Assembly (NCBI GenBank): GCA_001969505.1
Contig: LSSK01000113.1
Location: 27,001 to 91,000 of the forward strand
Source of the DNA: Zancudomyces culisetae
Lineage: Eukaryota > Kickxellomycota > Harpellomycetes > Harpellales > Legeriomycetaceae
Direction: 5' to 3'
Length of the DNA: 64,000 bases
This document shows, one piece after another, positions 9,240-20,938 of the stretch. Every line of letters starts with the position of its first letter. The first letter of the stretch is position 1. Position numbers and translations under genes: made by a program. A model generated the notes under the pieces. That model saw only the letters and a program-made list of their open reading frames with translations, did no database searches and had not been told where the DNA came from.

Positions 9240-11373
9240 ATGATTCTTAGTCGCGCAATAGCAAGACGTGGTATGGGGCTACGACCTACCTCTGCACTGA
9301 ATCCCAAATCCTTTGCATCTGCAAAAGGGCGTGGTGTTTCGTTTGGTAGGGCTAGCTTGTCCACGCAATTAAAGGGTACAACAAGAATGTCTACGGGCAT
9401 TCAGTTGGGCAGAGCATACAGTACCGAGGCTGAAGATGGTGAAATGGATCCAACCAAACAAGAGCGTATGGTTGAAGAGGCCGACGTAGTAATTGTTGGA
9501 GGTGGCCCTTCAGGTCTTTCTGCGGCAATTAGGATAAAGCAAAATGCTCTTAAACAAAATAAGGATATCAGAGTAGTGGTTCTCGAAAAAGGACCTGAAA
9601 TAGGTAAGACCCAATAACCATGTACCATCTTTTTTCTAGTTGTACATCCTTGCAATAACTAGTCCACGGGAAAGGCAAGCTGTAATGTATACATTTATAC
9701 TTTTTTTCTAGGTGCACATATACTGTCAGGAGCGGTTATAGAACCAGGACCATTGGAAGAACTATTCCCTAATTGGGAAGAGCTTGGAGCCCCACTACTC
9801 CAGCCAGCCTTGGAAGACCATATGAAATTCCTTACGAAAAACTACGCGATTCCTATTCCTCATCCACCCACAATGTCAAACCATGGCAATTATATTGTTA
9901 GTTTGAGCGATGTCGTTAAATGGCTGGGCGAAAGGGCCGAGGAGCTTGAAGTTGAAATATTTGCTGGATTTGCAGGAAGCGAGGTACTTTATTATATTAT
10001 TTTTTTGTATTTACCTCAACTTTATTATTGTATGTTCATACCAGGGGGGATGAAAGTGGGAGGGGGGGGCAAATATGCTTTTGGATTTTATACAAGCTTT
10101 CTTTATTCTAAAATAATACTTTGACCTTTAGGTAATATATGGCGATAAAGGCCAGGTCGTAGGTGTAGCTACTAACGATGTTGGGCTAGATAAGAACTTT
10201 AAGCCCAAACCAAGCTTTGAAAGAGGCATTGAGATTCATGGAAAAGTCACTTTGTTTGCCGAGGGATGTCACGGGTCACTTTCAAAGCAGGTAATTAACA
10301 AGTATAGTCTCAGAGATAAAGACGCGTTTCAAGCCTACGGGCTGGGATTGAAAGAGGTGTGGGAAATCGATCCAGCCAAGCATAAAGCGGGAACTGTAGT
10401 GCACACAGTTGGTTTTCCTTTTAGCTCTGATTTGTACGCAGGGAGCTTTATATACCACATGAAAGACAACCTGCTGTCTTTGGGTGTCGTTGTTGGTCTT
10501 GACTATCAAAATCCATACATTTCTCCATACCAAGAATTCCAAAAATTCAAAACCCACCCCTACATTAACAATTTGCTGGAAGGTGGAAGAGTTCTTGCAT
10601 ATGGTGCCAGAAGCTTGGTAGAAGGCGGTTTGCAATCACTTCCTAAGCTTGTATTCCCGGGAGGTGCATTGCTTGGTGACTCTGCGGGTACTTTAAATGT
10701 GCCTAAAATAAAGGGAACACACTGTGCCATGAAAACAGGAATACTTGCCGCAGATTCCATTACCGATACATTATTTAAGAAAGAATCGACTTCAGACGAA
10801 CCACTGGTTCTTGATAACTACCAAGAGGCATTCAATAATAGCAGTATCTACAAGGAACTTTATGAAGTTAGAAATATTCGACCATCCTTCCACAGCCCAC
10901 TTGGTATATGGGGAGGAATGATGTATTCAGGGCTTGATACCATGTTCCTCAAGGGAAAAGTTCCGTTTACCCTCAAGCACAAAACATCTGATCATGGCTC
11001 AACCAAGCCTGCCAGTATGTTTGAACCAATCGAATACCCAAAGCCAAACAACACCACAACTTTTGACATTCTGACAAGCGTGTCTAGAACTGGAACAAAT
11101 CACGCAGAGAACCAGCCAGTTCACCTACGTGTTGCTGATATCAACACAAACCCAGAAAGAAACTATGTTGAGTTTGCTGGATTAGAAGCCAGATTCTGCC
11201 CTGCTGGAGTTTATGAATATGTTGACAGCGACACAAAGCCCGGAACCAAACAGTTTGTGGTAAATTCTCAAAACTGCATTCACTGTAAGACATGCGATAT
11301 AAAGGACCCTGCACAAAATATTACATGGACTGTCCCCGAAGGCGGTGGTGGCCCCAGCTACAGTGGAACATAA
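9240..11373 (+). CDS. ETFDH: Electron transfer flavoprotein-ubiquinone oxidoreductase (ETF-QO), mitochondrial
   Basis: Three exons, 9240-9603, 9712-9983 and 10132-11373, give 625 residues. The enzyme passes electrons from reduced ETF, loaded by acyl-CoA and amino-acid dehydrogenases, to ubiquinone at the inner mitochondrial membrane. Residues 1-60 are rich in Arg, Ser and Ala without acids, a mitochondrial presequence. A Rossmann FAD motif VIVGGGPSG lies at 84-92, and GAHILSGAVIEP follows at the exon 1/2 junction. The quinone-binding segments include DYQNPYISP. The C-terminal [4Fe-4S] ligands are Cys568, Cys594, Cys597 and Cys600 (NCIHCKTCDIKDP). The protein ends PEGGGGPSYSGT, nearly the family consensus. 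Length and all cofactor motifs are intact, so it should be functional. Confidence 0.98.
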
Positions 11374-11849
11374 TATCAATGCTCCATTCTTTAGCTTTCT
11401 TTTTTAATAATTTTTTTTACCCTACTCCAATAAAGGATACTTTTCATCTTTTTGGCGCACCATTGTTAAGCAACTATATCCAAACATATACATACAAGTA
11501 AGTATATAATTAAATGGAATATACAGGATGCAAACAGTTCGTCAGTGTCATGAATGCAATGGAATTTTTATTTACATACGGACTACGGGTTTCTTTTAAA
11601 AAAAACCCTTATTTGTAAATACACTAAAGATAAGAATAAGGATACAAATGTATCGTGCTTTAGGTAAAGTAAGGAGAAAAGGTGCTGGTTTAGCACAGTA
11701 ATATGGATATTTTTATCAAAAAAGCATCCATTGTCATCATTATCTCCGCTTACTCTTTCTGAGTAATAAAAGTTACATGAAAAAGGTAAAATATGTGGTT
11801 CATGGCGATGTCAAACCGTGATGGTTCAATAAAAAAAACAAAACAAGTT
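11374..11849. other. Convergent 3' region between ETF-QO and the deaminase
   Basis: About 475 bp between two convergent gene ends. It is AT-rich and holds only short frames; I see nothing further. Confidence 0.6.
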
Positions 11850-12467
11850 TCAGCTCAGTAAGAGCTCTGCATTGGGTTCTAAACAGTCTTCCTCAAGCAT
11901 TTTCAAACAAACCACATCAATACCATGATCAAGCAATATCTGTACACCCTGACAGTTAGAAAAAGTATCTGGCTCTTTTACACCAATAAACACTTTCGCA
12001 ATACCCGCTTCTATTATTCTTTCGGTGCAGGATTTATTCCCGCTAAGCCTAAAGGAGCACGGCTCCATAGTATTATACAGTACAGCACCTTTTGCCATTT
12101 GAATATCGTCGAGCTTCTTTATGGCGCACTCCGCAGCATGTGTGTTTCCTCGGATTTCTCTTGAATATCCTGTTGCCTGAACAACTTCATCTACAACTAT
12201 AACTGAGCCTACATTGAATGCAGTAGTGACTGTACCAGCCAGCCAAGCCTGTTGAATTGCCAACTTCATGTATTCTACTGCTCTTTCGTATTCCCCTATG
12301 CATAATATAAAATTGAAAAGGATTGGTTTGCCGTTTCCCTCATATAATATACATAACTAAGCACTTTGACCAAAACTCAAAGTAAACTTATTCCCCTCTC
12401 CTTTCTTTCAAACCTTACCATTTCCATCGCAATCGACTACAACTGTGTATGTTCCTCTTTGAGTCAT
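11850..12467 (-). CDS. Stand-alone RibD/Rib2-type deaminase-fold protein, altered catalytic box
   Basis: Two exons, 12467-12419 and 12295-11850, split by an intron with a GTAAGG donor, give 164 residues. The fold is the zinc cytidine/pyrimidine deaminase type. The segment GNTHAAECAI supplies the zinc His69, and EPCSFRLSGNKSC supplies Cys96 and Cys106. The Cys-x9-Cys spacing and the following GVKEPDTF are like fungal relatives of the riboflavin-pathway deaminase, not the tRNA deaminase PCxxC type. The catalytic Glu normally two residues after the His (HAE) is Ala70-Ala71 here, with Glu only at 72, so activity is doubtful. The protein is a single domain, without a reductase or pseudouridine synthase partner. 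The substrate cannot be told from sequence. Confidence 0.75.
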
Positions 12468-14600
12468 TTCAAATGCAGTGTGAATCGACCATCAACTAGC
12501 TATTCTTATAAAACCCTGTCGAAATCAATTCGAATCTTTTTTGGAACTGAGAGTGTGAATTTTTCTATACTTGTGCGTTGAGTTAATGTTCATAAGAATT
12601 GTTGTCTTGGTATCCTAATGTGTTGATATTTATATTCGTGATTTGTAAAAGCTTAAAATTTTTTTTTCATATGGCTGGATTTTTGTTTCGGTTTATTTTA
12701 AAACTTTTTTATTTCAAGTTTTCATACTCTCAGTCTTCAACCCCAACCCCCCAAAAAAAATTCCGGGCCAAGTACCCACAAAACTAAAAGAGGAAAGGAT
12801 GGGGTTTCTTTACCCAGCTTTGTGCTTGGGAAGTCTTTTTTCAGATTTCTTCTAAAGTAGCCATATAAATCGTGTGGGAAGATCAAATACACAAAAAATA
12901 AGAACAGCAAGAACGTAATACCAGATTTACTACTAATATGGTCTTTTTTTAACCAAGCACACACAATTCATCTACATGCTTCACCCTTAACTTTTTGAAT
13001 GGGCCATTCAAACTACTATATATGGATTCAGATGACCAACATAACTAATCTTTTGTTAACTTTTTTTGGGGAATAATTAATAAAAATAAAGAATCAATAC
13101 CAACCACAAAGCATATAGTTTGTAATACATACAACTTTTCCCAAAGCGTCAGTAGCTTGGACTAATAGTAGAGTCTGTATTGTATTTTTGTCAGTACGGC
13201 CAAGAAAAGTGTTAGAAAGATGAGAATTATTCATTTAGATGTTACAAATATCGCGGATATATGAGCCGGTGGGAAAGTTTTAAGAGCTAAAAATAGGACG
13301 ATAAGTGATTTCTAAAAATAGTAGATTGTGCCTTTGACTTTCATTTGATCATTCATTGTTATAAAATAAAGCTGTAGATTGAAATCCTACGCACTTTTTT
13401 TTGTCAGTATATATGGTATTGCTATCAAGCTAACATGATAAACAACTAACGGTGTCAAACATGCGTATCTTTTTTGAAACAATAACTTGATACTAGCATG
13501 TGTGGTTGAAACAATCAACCGCTTTATTTCGGCGTTGAACCAAATACACAATGCAACTCAAGCATTATTGCGTATCCAATTGATGCCAGAAGATGAATAA
13601 TAATGACGCACTACTTTTACATGGCATTAAACTCAAGAATACTGAGTATAAGAATGCTTAGGGCTGACGGTTTTTGGGTGTGGGTGTAATTTATTCATCA
13701 GAGCTTTTTTTGGATTATTGTAACTAAATTTCAGAAAAGTGATAATAGGAACAAAAAAAATTAGCAAAATCGCATGTAGAGTGGAATAGTGAAGTGATAA
13801 AAGAAGTACAAGTAATAAGCCTCTATGTTTTGTAGAACTAAAACGGAGACGTAAAAAATATGAAAGACTAGGAACATATTAAAAAAATACACAGTTAGTG
13901 GGTGATATGGACTAGGTATGATACCAATACACGTGGTGGAGTGAAAAGAGATTAAATATGATCGAGATTTAGTTATACATTGCACCCCACCAATTCAGTA
14001 CTGAAATAAATGGACAAGTAGTCGCAGTGATGCTAATAGAACCTGTATATGATATCAGAAACACCTTTTAATCTGTGCTAGCCATTGAAGTTGATGTTTT
14101 TTTATGGTTTTATTTTTGTTAATTGGTTTCTGTCATATACTTTGAACACTGAAACGTCAATATGGTAGAATACTTAATTACTGGGTCTTTAAATTCAAAT
14201 ACATCCGAGCCAAGTTGTTTGTGTACTGATGATAAAGCGCAAACTATAAAAAGCTCGTCAAAACTCAAAAGAGAACTGGGGGGGGGGGCAGGATTACTAT
14301 ATGGTAAAAAGGATGGGTTGACCAAAATTCACCATGGCCTAGCTTGCAAAAAGAGCATTTTATATCAAGCATCATCGAGAAGTAATGCATTGATTTACAA
14401 ATCCGCTTTGGATTAACTTGCTCTCTTGGTAGTTGATTTTTTGGATAGAAATATAATCCATTCAGCTTAAAAAAAAGAAAAAGAGAAGGAAAAAAAGGAA
14501 TTATGAAAGGAGACTTAGCGGAAAGATATTAGTATAAATATGTTAGCATGTATGCAGCTTTCACAAGAAAAATACAAGCTTTGAGTGAGATAATGCCACG
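12468..14600. other. Large AT-rich intergenic region
   Basis: Over 2 kb with only short unconvincing frames, including one at 14162-14416 that carries a G9 run (14279-14287) and no family motif. I see no RNA gene or element. Confidence 0.5.
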
Positions 14601-15599
14601 ATGTTAAAAACTACAGTCACATCAATCAAACAGGCACAAACTATGGAAATAACTAGTAAATCAAGGCAAAGCAATACTGAGAATGCGTGTGGGCGCGTAG
14701 GTTTAGATAGTGTGCTTGAAAATAAAGAGGGTGATTATTTTAATCTGACCATTGAACAATGTATAAAACTAAGAGATCTAGATGACCATTCCCACTTTCT
14801 GGATGTATCTACATCGGATGGCTGTAGACCCCCTATGGGGTTGTGTGCCATTTCTACGCTAGTTCCTGTACTCGGATCCTTCTACACTGCCTATTTAGTT
14901 ATTGGCCACACGAGCAGAGTATTAAGATTTCCTACGCACATTAAAAAAAGATCGGTTACAAAAATAGTCTCTATTCAGCTTATATCATTCCTTTGCGCGT
15001 TTTTACCCATCTTTGGAACAGCATACTTCCACTTTATAAAGCCAAACGAGAAAATTGTCATTATCCTTGAGGATGTTGTAGAAAGAAATATTTATATTCC
15101 GTTTTTCCTGCCTAAAAACAACCAACCGCTGCTGGGTAGATGCAATACTCATCTTAAAAGGCTAAAAAATAATGCAAAGACTCGATTTAAAAGTATTTTA
15201 AGCTGCTCCAGAAATAAATTGGCAAAAATAAAAGAAAAATCCAGGGGGTTCATGGGTATGTTTAAAAAAAAGCCGGAGGACTCGAGTCAACACACGCTAA
15301 ATATGCATACTACTCATGAGTCTTATCCTCAGAGCAAGCACAACCATGATAGCAATGATAGCAACGAGAATAGTGACAATAATGGTAGCTGCTGTACAAT
15401 AAATTCAAAGGATAGTGATACATCGCAAAAATACAAACGCCCTTTATCCACTATCCCAGAGGAAGATGGGGGGGTGTATAATCTAAAGGGTCTAGGATAT
15501 TCAGAGCCGGATGGTATTGATGATGTGTTTGATTCTACGCTTACCCGAAGGTTAAACCTTTTTGAAACAACCTATGGGAAGAAAATGAATGCAGTATAA
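14601..15599 (+). CDS. DUF4112 membrane-associated protein
   Basis: A single-exon frame of 332 residues. Residues about 75-160 form the DUF4112 pattern: a first hydrophobic helix ending LVPVLGSFYTAYLV, a linker RFPTHIKKRSVTKI, then SIQLISFLCAFLPIFGTAYF and KPNEKIVIILEDVVERN. DUF4112 proteins are common in fungi and bacteria and their role is not established. The remaining 170 residues are basic, then Ser/Asn/His-rich and probably disordered (SNDSNENSDNN). An internal Met at residue 15 is an alternative start. The gene is isolated, with long non-coding flanks, and has no visible partner. Confidence 0.75.
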   Translation: MLKTTVTSIKQAQTMEITSKSRQSNTENACGRVGLDSVLENKEGDYFNLTIEQCIKLRDLDDHSHFLDVSTSDGCRPPMGLCAISTLVPVLGSFYTAYLVIGHTSRVLRFPTHIKKRSVTKIVSIQLISFLCAFLPIFGTAYFHFIKPNEKIVIILEDVVERNIYIPFFLPKNNQPLLGRCNTHLKRLKNNAKTRFKSILSCSRNKLAKIKEKSRGFMGMFKKKPEDSSQHTLNMHTTHESYPQSKHNHDSNDSNENSDNNGSCCTINSKDSDTSQKYKRPLSTIPEEDGGVYNLKGLGYSEPDGIDDVFDSTLTRRLNLFETTYGKKMNAV

Positions 15600-16025
15600 T
15601 CCAAACCCGCGAGAAAACGAAAGGAAGGGGGTTACTCTCTCTTTAGTATTTTGAATCAACTACATTCACATTTACTTTAGTTAACAGTACACAGTATAGT
15701 TACCTTTAAGTTTTTAGTATACGCTGTATTGAATACTTTTTAATGATACCAAACATTGCAAACACACATTTTTTAGAGCCATGAACACATATACGCGGAG
15801 TATTGTCTCAGGTAGCCGGTTAGCGACTAAGTGCTAGTCAGTATTTGTTCTTGTTTTTTGTATTGGTATTGATACTACAAGAGTTATAAGGGCGGTTTTT
15901 TTGTCTTGAGTAGTAGCTTTATGACATTTGTCCAGAAAATTTTTTTAGGCTATTAAAAAGTAGCGGTAATAAAGATAACCAAAAGATAACTGTAGATTAA
16001 GGAGGGAATTATTAAAATGTTTTAT
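15600..16025. other. Convergent 3' region between DUF4112 gene and TRM6
   Basis: About 425 bp of AT-rich DNA between two convergent stops. No coding signal is recognised. Confidence 0.6.
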
Positions 16026-18387
16026 CTACTTGGCACGAGTATTAGAGGGAACAAACGAGGAAAATATTCTAATGGCGGTTAGAATATAGCCACCACTTCC
16101 TGACATGGTCATAAATGGATGTGTTCTACCTGGTAAAACCTGGTATTCTCTAAGCCAGCTTTCGGTGATTTGAACATTAACAAATTCAGAAGATGCTCTC
16201 ATATAATCAAAGCAGCCTGTCAGAGTCTAATTGAATGAGTATAGAGTAAAAAAGTCAAGTCTCGGCCTTTTTTTTTCTAATATTGCAAGATAGTTCCTGC
16301 TGATAATAACTCAAAAATAGTGATAAAAAATACCTCTTTATATGGGCTATATACAACGACAGTTCTAGAGCCACCAATATACTTTAGAAGAGCCTTGACA
16401 ACTGATGTCACATCATAATTTGTAGATATTACGAGACTATATACAGCAAAATCAGATGTTAGATCATACCAGTGAGGGTTAAAGTTAAGAAAGGGTTGTA
16501 AATGAAAGTATACATAGAGCACTAATACTAAATGACAATCGTAAGAGAAAAACGTCTTTTTTCATCGTTGAAAATAGTAATGAAGCGGTTTCCTTACCCA
16601 TCAAAAGGTTCTTTGCGAAATTCTGTCAAATTTTTAGCTAGCGTTTCATGGGCTCGCTTTCGTCGTGCGTGTCCTTTTGCGTGGCCTTCGCAGGCGTCAT
16701 CAGGAAGATGTTCAGAAAATGGTTCTAAGAGCAGTAATACGATAAATACATATCAGCAAAATGCACACAATATATACGCACATATATATGGATGCACTAA
16801 TATACACGTAAAAAAAGTAAAGTACCCAGTTCATGGTCTATAGATGTCCACGAAAGCGTGTGTAGTACACTTAGCTGTGATTCTGAAAGATTCATATGAT
16901 TTAAAACATCGTAGTTGTTGTTTGTACCCTCATGAAGGCCATAAACCACTCCAGCTATTTGATATGCGTACAAATTATATTGGTACAGTCACCTTAATCG
17001 AAATTAACATATATACAAGATGCGAGGAGGTATAAACAATTTACTCGTTGTGCGCGATAATAAGCCTCCAGCTATCAGCCCCTGTGTATTCTCAAATACT
17101 AGTGTGCGAGACGAGTCATATACGTTAGAAAGATTCAAAATCTGTGAAAGGGTGTCGGACCGCAGATAGCTATCATAGAAATGTAACAAGGGTGCATACA
17201 AAAGTCACATCAGTCAAGTTTAGAACATTCTATGGTATAACTAGTACATTTTATCATCTGAGGCTTACTTTATCTTCTCTGGGTTTTTTTTAAAAAAATA
17301 CTCACAAATATTATAAATGTTTGGTTCTTGTGGTGTGAACTGTTTTACAAACCTAGTGTGGTAATATAATCGCTTTAGTGCTGTCTTAGAATATCGGTAT
17401 ATTAACGCATTGATTACTTTTTTTCTTTTCTTTTGATATATTTCGATTTTGAATACTCGGTTTTTTTGTCAAAAGATTCGTTGTTCTCAGCGATAACCTT
17501 GATTATCTCCTGTGTAAAGTGAATAATTGCGTGAGAAAAGTTGTGATAGCGTAGGATAAAAGGTATAGATGCAAAACGCGATATACAGGGTTAGTTTGCA
17601 TAGTACAAACAACAAGGAATAAAAATAAAACTTACGTATGAATTTTCGTATCCTCCCTTGTTTTTTTTTTTTAATTCTTCAATTTCCTCATAGCTCATTT
17701 TTTGCATATTCGAATCGAAAATGTCCTGATTGTTTGTATATCCGTCCTCAAAATCTGATAAATATATTCCATAAAACCAAAGTATTAAAGTTTATGAATT
17801 GACTAACAGCATGGCTTTTCAAAAGTAAATATATAACACAATCACGGTATCATCATAAAAACCAACAAAAAAGGGTTACCAATATCAAAGATTTCCACAT
17901 TCCTTCGGGCTTGCAATTCGCCGCCCTCGAGTATTTCGAAACACTGTCCATATGGTTTTCCTACTAAGCTCTGTGGTTTGAATTTTCCAAATTTCCCCAA
18001 ATCAATGCTTCTATATTATTTGTATGTCACAACAGTTAGTCGAATGCCATTCCATACACGATTCCACTTTTTGACAGAGGCAGAATTATGAAAATGCGTA
18101 AATAGTGGCGCCTTCTAGCTAGCTTCTTCTCCAATAAACTGCTATCCAGGAGCCTTATTTTGAAGCATACTAAAATAACATGTCAAAGCAAAGGCTTTCT
18201 AGCTGAGTGTTATTTGGATTAGCATATTTTGTGAATGCTGAACAATCATAACACCTAAGATCACTCTAAAATAAATTGATAAATCTTACGCTTTGGCTTC
18301 AAGCTTAACCAACTTGGTGTTTCCACTAGGTAGCTTGAGTATTATAGAGTCACCCAGCTTGATTATCGGGTCGATTTTGCACGCCAT
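16026..18387 (-). CDS. TRM6: tRNA (adenine-58-N1)-methyltransferase non-catalytic subunit TRM6
   Basis: Ten minus-strand exons join in frame: 18387-18290, 18010-17880, 17754-17636, 17509-17418, 17352-17302, 17169-17045, 16954-16826, 16724-16598, 16436-16334 and 16226-16026. They give 391 residues. TRM6 binds tRNA and pairs with catalytic TRM61 to make m1A58, which initiator tRNA-Met needs for stability. Family signatures appear in order: IIKLGDSIILKLPSG, then SIDLGKFGKF, LVGKPYGQ.FEI, SYEEIEELKK, KTEYSKSKYIKRK, YLRSDTLSQIL, TTTGVVYG, LVISTNYD, VVVYSPYKE and LREYQVLPGRTHPFM (350-364). The borders of the fifth intron use GTATTT, chosen because the consensus GTGAGT three bases earlier breaks the frame. 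The protein is somewhat shorter than human (497) or yeast (478) TRM6. There are nine introns in 2.4 kb. Confidence 0.92.
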
Positions 18388-18703
18388 GTTTCTATTACTT
18401 TACCTAGTTCTTTACAAAAGCCTATTTCAAATTGAAAATTTTTTTTCTCCAGCTTATATACAGCGCAAAATTTCTTGCTACCAAATCGACATTTGTGAAA
18501 AAAAAAATATGCCACAACTGAGTGGATAAAATCCCAAAAACCGTGCCTAGCACAAATATGTACATGTATATAGAGGCAATACAAATAGTAGCATGAGCAA
18601 CCTTTGCTGTGCTAAGCTGTAGAGAAAAGGCATATTTATCAAAAGGTAAAACTATTCAATGCTGTCCATTAAAGTGGAAGTATGTTCACCAACTGTCTGC
18701 AAT
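18388..18703. other. Short intergenic region upstream of TRM6
   Basis: About 315 bp between the TRM6 start and the end of an uncharacterised minus-strand exon pair. No motif is recognised. Confidence 0.5.
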
Positions 18704-19000
18704 CTAATAGTTGCGCAACTGAAGCCCTGGATCATGAAAAAAGACATCTTTACAACCATATTTTCTCAATATTCGGATTAGAAATCCCAAACGCGGTCCT
18801 TCGAACCAAGTTTCGAGGTTATAAAAAGCCAAAGTTGTATAAACATTTTTAGTATCTTTAAACATAAAAGACAACCCAAATATGTGGAAGAAAAAAAAAG
18901 CAAGCTCCTCTACTCTCAGCTGGGCAAAAATGAGCAATACGTCTTCTCAGCCCGGCCAGTATGCTATCCAGGTCATAATTGAAACTATGTGTTTCAGGCC
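18704..19000 (-). CDS. Unidentified spliced exons (partial gene)
   Basis: Two minus-strand exons, 19000-18914 and 18855-18704, join in phase across a 58-base intron (GTAGAG...TAAAG). They encode an unbroken stretch with HSFNYDLDSILAGLRRRI, then NTKNVYTTLAFYNLETWFEG and RLGFLIRILRKYG, ending LQLRNY. The composition and frame continuity look coding, but I do not recognise the family. No in-frame ATG or confident upstream exon was found between 19001 and the RCF2 stop at 19138, so the gene model is incomplete or the exons are fortuitous. Confidence 0.3.
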
Positions 19001-19137
19001 CTATTTTATTGAGCCACAACTAAAAACTTGTATAATCCAAGTGTATGTTAACAAAACCTATCTATAAATGCTTTCAAAATATGTTCAGAAAATCCTACTA
19101 CAAACAACAGCTTAAAAAACAATGCGAAAAGTGCTGT

Positions 19138-19686
19138 CTAGTGCTCCTCGTGAGCCTGCTTTTTTTTTCTATCGTTGGAAAGAGCAGTAATTCCAGCTAT
19201 TCCAAGAATACCTACAATAGTAAGTGCTTGCGCGTACATACGGGCCTGCACGATCCTCTGGGTCCAGGTGATGTGTTTGTTTTGATACAAGCGGTAAACT
19301 GAGTACCCTGCTACGGCAGCCCATGCGCCACCAAGTACTGAGTATTTGTTTTGCAAAAAACCGTCCATTAGCCGGTCAATATGACCACCCTTTTGCATGT
19401 ATTCTGGGATTTCAACCTTTTCTTCTTCGGGATCACCTCCATACATAGCCTTTTCATAAACCTGAATCTGATGCTCGGTTCTTACCGCCAGTGTTGCTAT
19501 GAAAAATGAACCAATCACTGAGAATCTAATACCCATAGGCAGCTTTCCATAGAAAGGCCATATCCTCTTCATACCAAAGTCAAATCCAACACCGGATACT
19601 GCACCCAGTAGTGCATTCTGAACTGAGGCCTTAATTACATAGTTGTTTAGGGCTTGATCGTCCTCTTCACTTAATATCTTTACCAT
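19138..19686 (-). CDS. RCF2: Respiratory supercomplex factor 2 (HIG1 domain)
   Basis: A single-exon gene of 182 residues. Rcf2 is a fungal inner-mitochondrial-membrane protein that associates with the complex III-IV supercomplex and tunes cytochrome oxidase. The N-terminal half has a helix pair (about 20-70) with FDFGMKRIWPFYGKLP. The HIG1 domain lies at about 113-170, with two hydrophobic segments joined by QNKHITWTQRIVQARMYAQ, carrying the QARxxAQ form of the family motif. The tail is basic and charged. The C-terminal HIG1 placement fits Rcf2 better than Rcf1. It is slightly shorter than the 224 residues of yeast Rcf2. Confidence 0.85.
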   Translation of the reverse strand: MVKILSEEDDQALNNYVIKASVQNALLGAVSGVGFDFGMKRIWPFYGKLPMGIRFSVIGSFFIATLAVRTEHQIQVYEKAMYGGDPEEEKVEIPEYMQKGGHIDRLMDGFLQNKYSVLGGAWAAVAGYSVYRLYQNKHITWTQRIVQARMYAQALTIVGILGIAGITALSNDRKKKQAHEEH

Positions 19687-20334
19687 TTTGTATTTAGTAT
19701 CTTATATGTTGGATAATATCAAGCTGTCGTAAAATTAAATAGCAAAAACCCGCCGAAACTTTTGGTTGAGTATATCTCCCTCTGATGCCTATCTGGTTTC
19801 CCTTGTGGTTTATATACGCTTTTGATTTACTATAAATTCTGTGCAGATAGTGCAAATTGGACAGTTTTTCCGGAAAAAAAACTCACAAAAGAACATGGAA
19901 TTGTGGTGGATAAATCGATAAAAGCTTGCTATCCTATTTGGTAGACCAGAAAGTAGCTTCGGTTTTTTATAATACGATAACGGTAATTGGTTGTCATTCG
20001 CTGACAAATAATTACTAATGTTAAACCATGCGTGAATTTAGATAAGTTGATAGTTGCTAAATTGAAAAATTACCGCGAATTTTTTAGAAGCAAACTAAAA
20101 AAAAATTTTTTAGCAGCATTGATAAGAAAAGTGTGATAATAGCAATGCTCTTTTTTTGGAAAATCACATAGTGGTTGTTTTGTCCCGCGCCTCAATGTGC
20201 AAAGTATGACGGCCTTTGTCCATTTGGGTCATTTTCATTGAAAAATTTGCCCAATTGTGGTAATTATATAAATTCATGGTGAAAATACAATGGCGCTCTA
20301 AACAATCAAAAAATTATGGTTGAAAAAGTACACT
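19687..20334. other. AT-rich intergenic region
   Basis: About 650 bp upstream of RCF2 with only short frames. Nothing is recognised. Confidence 0.5.
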
Positions 20335-20938
20335 CTAGGTTTCTGGAGGTAAAAAGGGATAGCCAATAAAAAAGTCACGCAATGTTGAAAAAGCCGGACA
20401 GCCAAGATTTTTTTTGGTTAGCACACTCCCACATTGCTTAAATGGCTCCAGCGAAACATCTTCATGTGTGTTAGTATTGCCATCATAGCCTCTGAGATTT
20501 CCGGAACCGTGAGGGTATGTGCCGCAAAATCGAGTGCACATCAAGATATAGATAATGATAGGCGCAATGACACCAAACCACTCTATCTGTTTATCTTTAC
20601 AAACCCAATTTATCTTGTAATTTTTGCGATATCACTACTCCAATTATCCAGATAAACCTAAATTGTTTTTTCACGGATTTAAAAACCACTCTTTCCACTG
20701 GTTTTTACATCCTTTTCGTCAAAGGCAACATTTTCATTTGTTCCCAGATATAATCTGAAATGAGCATATTACACTAATAATCTCGTCACTTAAGAATTCT
20801 ATTGTGAGTAAGCTTGGCCACAAACACAACGCACTACGCTGGGTATACTCACCAAGCCTAACAGTAGGACACATTGGTTTTCGTTTTTTTGAAATATCGA
20901 ATACCAAAAGGATTAATGGTTCCGCAAATACTGTCTTA
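20335..20938 (-). CDS. Unidentified spliced gene, probable membrane protein (model incomplete)
   Basis: Two or more minus-strand coding stretches are visible. One (around 20938-20840) reads KTVFAEPLILLVFDISKKRK then PMCPTVRLG, and ends at a GTGAGT/GTATAC donor zone. The next (from 20746) continues LYLGTNENVAFDEKDVKTSG. The last (ending 20335) has a hydrophobic helix WFGVIAPIIIYILMC followed by a Cys-rich polar tail that ends GYPFLPPET. I could not settle the splice junction between the second and last parts, nor the start. The family is not recognised. It sits head-to-head with SPT4, about 460 bp away. Confidence 0.35.

Noticed and set aside
14162-14416. Plus-strand frame of 84 codons
   Set aside because: It depends on reading through a run of nine G residues, has no motif and no supporting splice sites.
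16532-17035. Plus-strand frames over 60-100 codons
   Set aside because: They overlap TRM6 exons 7-8 and introns on the opposite strand; the TRM6 model explains the sequence.
20434-20655. Plus-strand frame of 73 codons with a hydrophobic end
   Set aside because: The opposite strand has a better coding pattern with splice sites; this is its likely shadow.
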